From assembly GCA_019594235.1 (NCBI GenBank), contig JAFDTG010000018.1:1-19454 (forward strand): a stretch of DNA of 19,454 nt. The letters are read 5' to 3'. Positions 16,544 to 19,454 of this stretch are shown in pieces; the first letter of the stretch is position 1; each line of letters starts with the position of its first letter. The translations under genes were made by a program, and so were the position numbers. Origin of the DNA: Candidatus Saliniplasma halalkaliphilum. GTDB taxonomy: Archaea; Thermoplasmatota; Thermoplasmata; Halarchaeoplasmatales; Halarchaeoplasmataceae. Under the pieces are notes generated by a model. The model saw only the letters and a list, made by a program, of their open reading frames with translations. It did no database searches and was not told the origin of the DNA.

Positions 16544-17863
16544 CTAAGGCCTTAACCTAGAAGTGTCTCTTGGGAACAATATCGCTTCTCTTATATTTGA
16601 TAAATCGAGCATCTGCTGAACGAATCGATCTAGACCTAAACCTATCCCACCGTGTGTTGGCATGCCGTATTTGAAAGCCTTCAAGTAATCCTCGAAATCT
16701 TCCTCTTCTAGACCTATCTCGTCCATCTGCTTGATAAGAACATCGTACCTGTGCTCTCTTTGTCCACCTGAAACTAACTCCTGACCTTTGTACTCAAGAT
16801 CGAAATAAGTGGTTAGTGACGGGTCGTACTCTTTCCTCATAGCGTAGAAAGTACTCTCTTTGAGTCTTGTCGGAAATTCTGTTATGTAGAAGAAGTCAGT
16901 ATCATGATTTTCTTTAACGTAATCTCCCAGCATCTTCTCAGCTTCCGTATCGATCTCCGGTCTGTCTTCCCATTCCTTTCCCAAATCCTGCAAGATCTCG
17001 ATGCAGCCTCTATGGGTTATTTTTTTGATCGGATGCTCGGGAACTTCCAGTTCTACATCGAGTTCTTCGAGCTGTTTATTTCCGTGTTCCTTTACATGTG
17101 AAAGTGTATGACTTACCATATAACTGGTCATGTCCATTATATCTTCCGAACCATCTATGAATGACATCTCAAAATCAACAGAAATGAATTCCGAAGTATG
17201 TCTTATAGTGTCAAAATCCTCGGCTCTGTAAGCCGGTGCTATCTCGTAAACCCTTTCAAATCCAGCGGACATCAATATCTGTTTGAACAGCTGTGGACTT
17301 TGAGCTAAGTGTGCCTTCTCTTCATAATAATCAACATCGAATAACGTGGCGCCACCCTCGGCACCGGCTGCTACTACCTTTGGAGTACTAACTTCTAAAA
17401 AACCCTCCTGGGAAAAGAAATCCCTCATACCTTCGATCAAAAGATTCCTCAATTCGAAGATGTTCCTCTTGTCCTTTTTCCTTAAATCTAAGAAACGGTT
17501 ATCCAATCTCGTTGGAAGTTCAGCGTCAACTTTGTCAACAACACCCAGTGGGAGTGGTTTTTCAGCCTCACAGACAACCTTGATCGATATAGGATGTACC
17601 TCGTATCCAAGATCTGTTTGATCGGTATCGGTTTTCTTACCTTCTATTTCGATAACACTCTCTCTCGGTATATTAACGATATCCTCGAATTCATCTTCGC
17701 CGGTCTCCTTCTTTACCAGTACCACTTGAAATACATCCTCGCGGTCTCTAACCTTTAAAAAAGCGATCCCTCCAAGGTTCTTGACTTCCTGTAACCATCC
17801 GGCCAGTTTACATTTCTCACCGTCTTCAAGATTAACTGCATCCGTGGAATGAATTCTTTTCAT
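16544..17863 (-). CDS. aspS: Aspartyl-tRNA synthetase, archaeal type
   Basis: Class IIb synthetase of 439 residues that charges tRNA-Asp (and perhaps tRNA-Asn). The N-terminal OB-fold anticodon domain (about 1-105) contains LAGWLQEVKNLGGIAFLKVRDR. The catalytic domain has TRLDNRFLDLR (motif 1 region), AQSPQLFKQILM, the motif 2 stretch YRAEDFDTIRHTSEF and motif 3 GLGLDRFVQQML...REAILFPRD. Length and lack of the bacterial insertion mark the archaeal/eukaryotic type. At the two positions that separate tRNA-Asp-specific from dual-specific archaeal enzymes (Trp26 and Lys85 in Thermococcus) it has Gln25 and Asp84, so specificity is open. TTTTATACA (about 17887-17894) lies about 27 bases before the ATG, implying a nearly leaderless message. 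Confidence 0.97.
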   Translation of the reverse strand: MKRIHSTDAVNLEDGEKCKLAGWLQEVKNLGGIAFLKVRDREDVFQVVLVKKETGEDEFEDIVNIPRESVIEIEGKKTDTDQTDLGYEVHPISIKVVCEAEKPLPLGVVDKVDAELPTRLDNRFLDLRKKDKRNIFELRNLLIEGMRDFFSQEGFLEVSTPKVVAAGAEGGATLFDVDYYEEKAHLAQSPQLFKQILMSAGFERVYEIAPAYRAEDFDTIRHTSEFISVDFEMSFIDGSEDIMDMTSYMVSHTLSHVKEHGNKQLEELDVELEVPEHPIKKITHRGCIEILQDLGKEWEDRPEIDTEAEKMLGDYVKENHDTDFFYITEFPTRLKESTFYAMRKEYDPSLTTYFDLEYKGQELVSGGQREHRYDVLIKQMDEIGLEEEDFEDYLKAFKYGMPTHGGIGLGLDRFVQQMLDLSNIREAILFPRDTSRLRP

Positions 17864-17966
17864 GTTTTACCTAATTTATGTTCCATGTATAAAAGCCTTT
17901 CATGGACTTATAGTGACTCAATGATGAATCTTACGAAATATTTATAGCTTCGATTTCGATTTGTCA
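17864..17966. promoter_or_regulatory. Divergent promoters for aspS and the dehydrogenase-like gene
   Basis: The minus-strand box GCTTTTATACA (17886-17896) serves aspS. The plus-strand box ATATTTATAG (about 17938-17947) is centred near 17943 and predicts a transcript start at about 17967-17969. That coincides with an ATG of the downstream gene. Confidence 0.6.
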
Positions 17967-19211
17967 ATGGGAGATAAAATGAAGGCTTTGATATTCGGGG
18001 CAGGTAGACAGGCTGAGGGAATAGCATGGTATCTAGCAAATCATACAGATTTTGAAGAGATAGGCATCTTTAGTAGGTCACCTGGTCCCATAGACGATAT
18101 TATCGAGTTCGTCGGTAGTCATAAACTAAAAAAATATGTTGGGAATGTTTTAGACTCTGAGAAGGTAAAAGATGTGATGGGGATGTACGATATTGGTATC
18201 AACGCACTTCCAACAAGACAGACCAGTTACAAGACCATCGAGAATGCTGCTGATGTTGGTTTGAACATGATCGATATACTCGAAGAATACCACAGGAGAC
18301 CTGATGCCTATGAGACGGAAGATTTAGAGGTTCCAAAAGGGATGTCAGTGGATGATTATGGAGAATATATTCATGAAAAGTACAAAGAAAAAGGGATCAT
18401 GCTTTTGGATGGTATCGGTTTTGCCCCTGGCATAACGAATTTTACTTTGGGTGAGGGTCTTAGAGAGATGGATGAAACTAAGTCTGCCATAGCACGCTGT
18501 GGAGGAATACCGAACGAAAAATCCGCTGAAAGACATCCTTTAAAGTATATGATAACATGGGCATTTGATCATGTTCTTAGGGAGTACAATGTAAAATCCA
18601 ATGCTATCAAAGATGGAGAGAGGAGAGAGGTCGAAGCCCTATCAGAACATGAGAAGTTCAAATTCGATAAATTTGGAAAAGATATAGAGTTGGAGTGTGC
18701 AGTAACCCCGGGTATGCCCAGTTTTGTGTACACTAGGTCAGAGCTAAAAAATACCTATGAGAAAACTGTTCGTTGGCCTGGACATTATGACACTATCAAG
18801 GAGTTCAAAAAATGTGGGATGTTAGATACTGAACCCATTGACATGAATGGAATCAAAGTCGTGCCAAGAGAGGTACTATTGAACGTGATCACACCTAGAT
18901 TGAAACCAAAAGAAGGAGATAGGGACGTATGTGTTATGTGGAATACTGCAGAGGGGAAAATAGATGGCGAAGAGGTCAGTATCGATTACTACATGTGGGA
19001 TGAAGAAGATACTGAAACAGGACTCACTGCAATGCAGCGAACGACCTGTTTTCCTCCGGCTATCGCCGCTGAGATGATGGCAAAAGGAGAGATATCTGGG
19101 GAAGGAATAGTTCCGCCTGAGGATTGTATAAAGGGTCCGATATATGATAAGATGATAGAGAAGCTTGAAGAAGTAGGAGTAGAGATACTGAAGGAAATAA
19201 CCTATCCATAA
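17967..19211 (+). CDS. Saccharopine dehydrogenase-like NAD(P)-binding protein
   Basis: Rossmann-fold oxidoreductase of 414 residues. The dinucleotide site ALIFGAGRQAEGIAWYLA lies at the N terminus; later family blocks include GINALPTRQTSYKTIENAADVGLNMIDI, GIGFAPGITNFTLGEGL and the C-terminal GLTAMQRTTCFPPAIAAEMMAKGEI, which match archaeal proteins of the saccharopine dehydrogenase family. Substrate is unknown; lysine-related amino acids are the obvious guess, and the LysN-like aminotransferase in this window is suggestive but not adjacent. Three starts are possible: TTG 17961, ATG 17967 and ATG 17979. TATA spacing favours a leaderless start at 17967; GGGAG at 17969-17973 would serve ATG 17979 if the transcript begins earlier. 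The gene ends 45 bases before the next start. Confidence 0.85.
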   Translation: MGDKMKALIFGAGRQAEGIAWYLANHTDFEEIGIFSRSPGPIDDIIEFVGSHKLKKYVGNVLDSEKVKDVMGMYDIGINALPTRQTSYKTIENAADVGLNMIDILEEYHRRPDAYETEDLEVPKGMSVDDYGEYIHEKYKEKGIMLLDGIGFAPGITNFTLGEGLREMDETKSAIARCGGIPNEKSAERHPLKYMITWAFDHVLREYNVKSNAIKDGERREVEALSEHEKFKFDKFGKDIELECAVTPGMPSFVYTRSELKNTYEKTVRWPGHYDTIKEFKKCGMLDTEPIDMNGIKVVPREVLLNVITPRLKPKEGDRDVCVMWNTAEGKIDGEEVSIDYYMWDEEDTETGLTAMQRTTCFPPAIAAEMMAKGEISGEGIVPPEDCIKGPIYDKMIEKLEEVGVEILKEITYP

Positions 19212-19227
19212 TTTGATCAACTCTAAA

Positions 19228-19235
19228 TTTAAATA
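19228..19235 (+). promoter_or_regulatory. TATA box of the last gene
   Basis: TTTAAATA is centred 26 bases before ATG 19257, a textbook spacing for a leaderless archaeal gene. The intergenic stretch of 45 bases has room for little else. Confidence 0.65.
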
Positions 19236-19256
19236 CATCTCAGTCTCTTTCCTTTC

Positions 19257-19454
19257 ATGCATCCTGAAAGAATTATTGGAGTTGTTCCAAATTTAAACAC
19301 TGGCATGTTCGGGCAGAGTTCTTTTACTCTTGTTGTTACCAATTATAGATTGATCTTCGCAGAGGTTACTAAACAATTGTTGAATCAGGAACGTGAAAGA
19401 GCTACAGCGGGGGTACAGAATGAAGGTATGATGAGTCGTTGGAAAGCGTCTATG
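19257..19454 (+). CDS. Uncharacterized protein, N-terminal 66 residues (cut by right edge)
   Basis: An open frame of 66 codons runs to the window end without a stop, starting MHPERIIGVVPNLNTGMFG. The opening has a beta-strand pattern (IIGVVPNL, SFTLVVTNYRLIFAEV) with TNYRLIF, the kind of strand pair seen in PH-like domains of small archaeal and bacterial proteins, followed by a charged helix (LLNQERERATAGVQ). I do not recognise a named family, and the domain guess is weak. The start is supported by the TATA box 26 bases upstream. Confidence 0.6.
   Translation, partial: MHPERIIGVVPNLNTGMFGQSSFTLVVTNYRLIFAEVTKQLLNQERERATAGVQNEGMMSRWKASM

Noticed and set aside
18876..19262. Minus-strand frame of 128 codons under the dehydrogenase-like gene
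   Set aside because: Antisense to well-conserved coding sequence; composition rich in Tyr, Leu, Phe and Ile typical of a shadow frame; no ribosome-binding site or family match.

Overview
The window comes from a euryarchaeal genome. The evidence is an archaeal-type 23S rRNA, the large subunit (DP2) of D-family DNA polymerase, FEN1, an archaeal RecJ/GAN nuclease, Hjc resolvase, archaeal S15 and archaeal-type AspRS. Genes are expressed from TATA boxes, often as leaderless messages. The protein genes are AT-rich, and the 23S gene is only about 48% G+C in the stretches I counted by hand (29 of 60 at 1-60 and at 61-120), which argues against a hyperthermophile. A 23S gene with its own promoters and no 16S or tRNA in front of it, plus the enlarged Hjc, points to the Thermoplasmata side of the Euryarchaeota. 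This placement is an inference and I cannot name a genus.

Layout. 1-1545 is the 5' half of a 23S rRNA gene on the minus strand, running off the left edge. A 390-base divergent spacer (1546-1934) holds the 23S leader and tandem TATA-like boxes. A plus-strand operon follows: two KaiC/RadA-type proteins, the first with a ruined P-loop and the second intact, then FEN1 (1935-4518). FEN1 converges with DP2 (4520-9274, minus), which carries a 494-residue homing-endonuclease intein directly before its catalytic DGDED segment. Across a divergent spacer is an eIF2B-family protein (9444-10274, plus). It converges with a minus-strand operon read as S15, RecJ/GAN, PLP aminotransferase (13371 down to 10264). 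A phosphodiesterase of the alkaline phosphatase superfamily (13505-14815, plus) converges with a minus-strand pair, a HisA-like barrel protein and a DUF2240 protein (15929 down to 14818). Then come Hjc (16488-15970, minus), AspRS (17863-16544, minus), a saccharopine-dehydrogenase-like protein (17967-19211, plus) and the start of an unknown gene (19257 to the right edge).

How it works together. The window is rich in replication and repair: FEN1, PolD-DP2 and RecJ/GAN are all lagging-strand enzymes, Hjc resolves recombination intermediates, and the KaiC/RadA-like pair may be regulatory or repair ATPases. S15, 23S and AspRS supply translation. Packing is extreme: the three convergent junctions have gaps of 1 and 2 bases and one 11-base overlap. 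At least six genes have a TATA box about 24-28 bases before the start codon, the mark of leaderless transcription, while genes inside operons or with leaders carry Shine-Dalgarno sites.

The most unusual features are: the DP2 intein ending in Gly-Gln rather than His-Asn; loss of the last aromatic residue of the PCNA-binding tail in both FEN1 and DP2, whose genes abut tail to tail; the HisA-like protein with Ser in place of Asp8; the paired degenerate and intact KaiC proteins; and the stand-alone 23S gene. I saw no CRISPR array, transposon, tRNA gene or defence system, and I do not claim a wholly new system.
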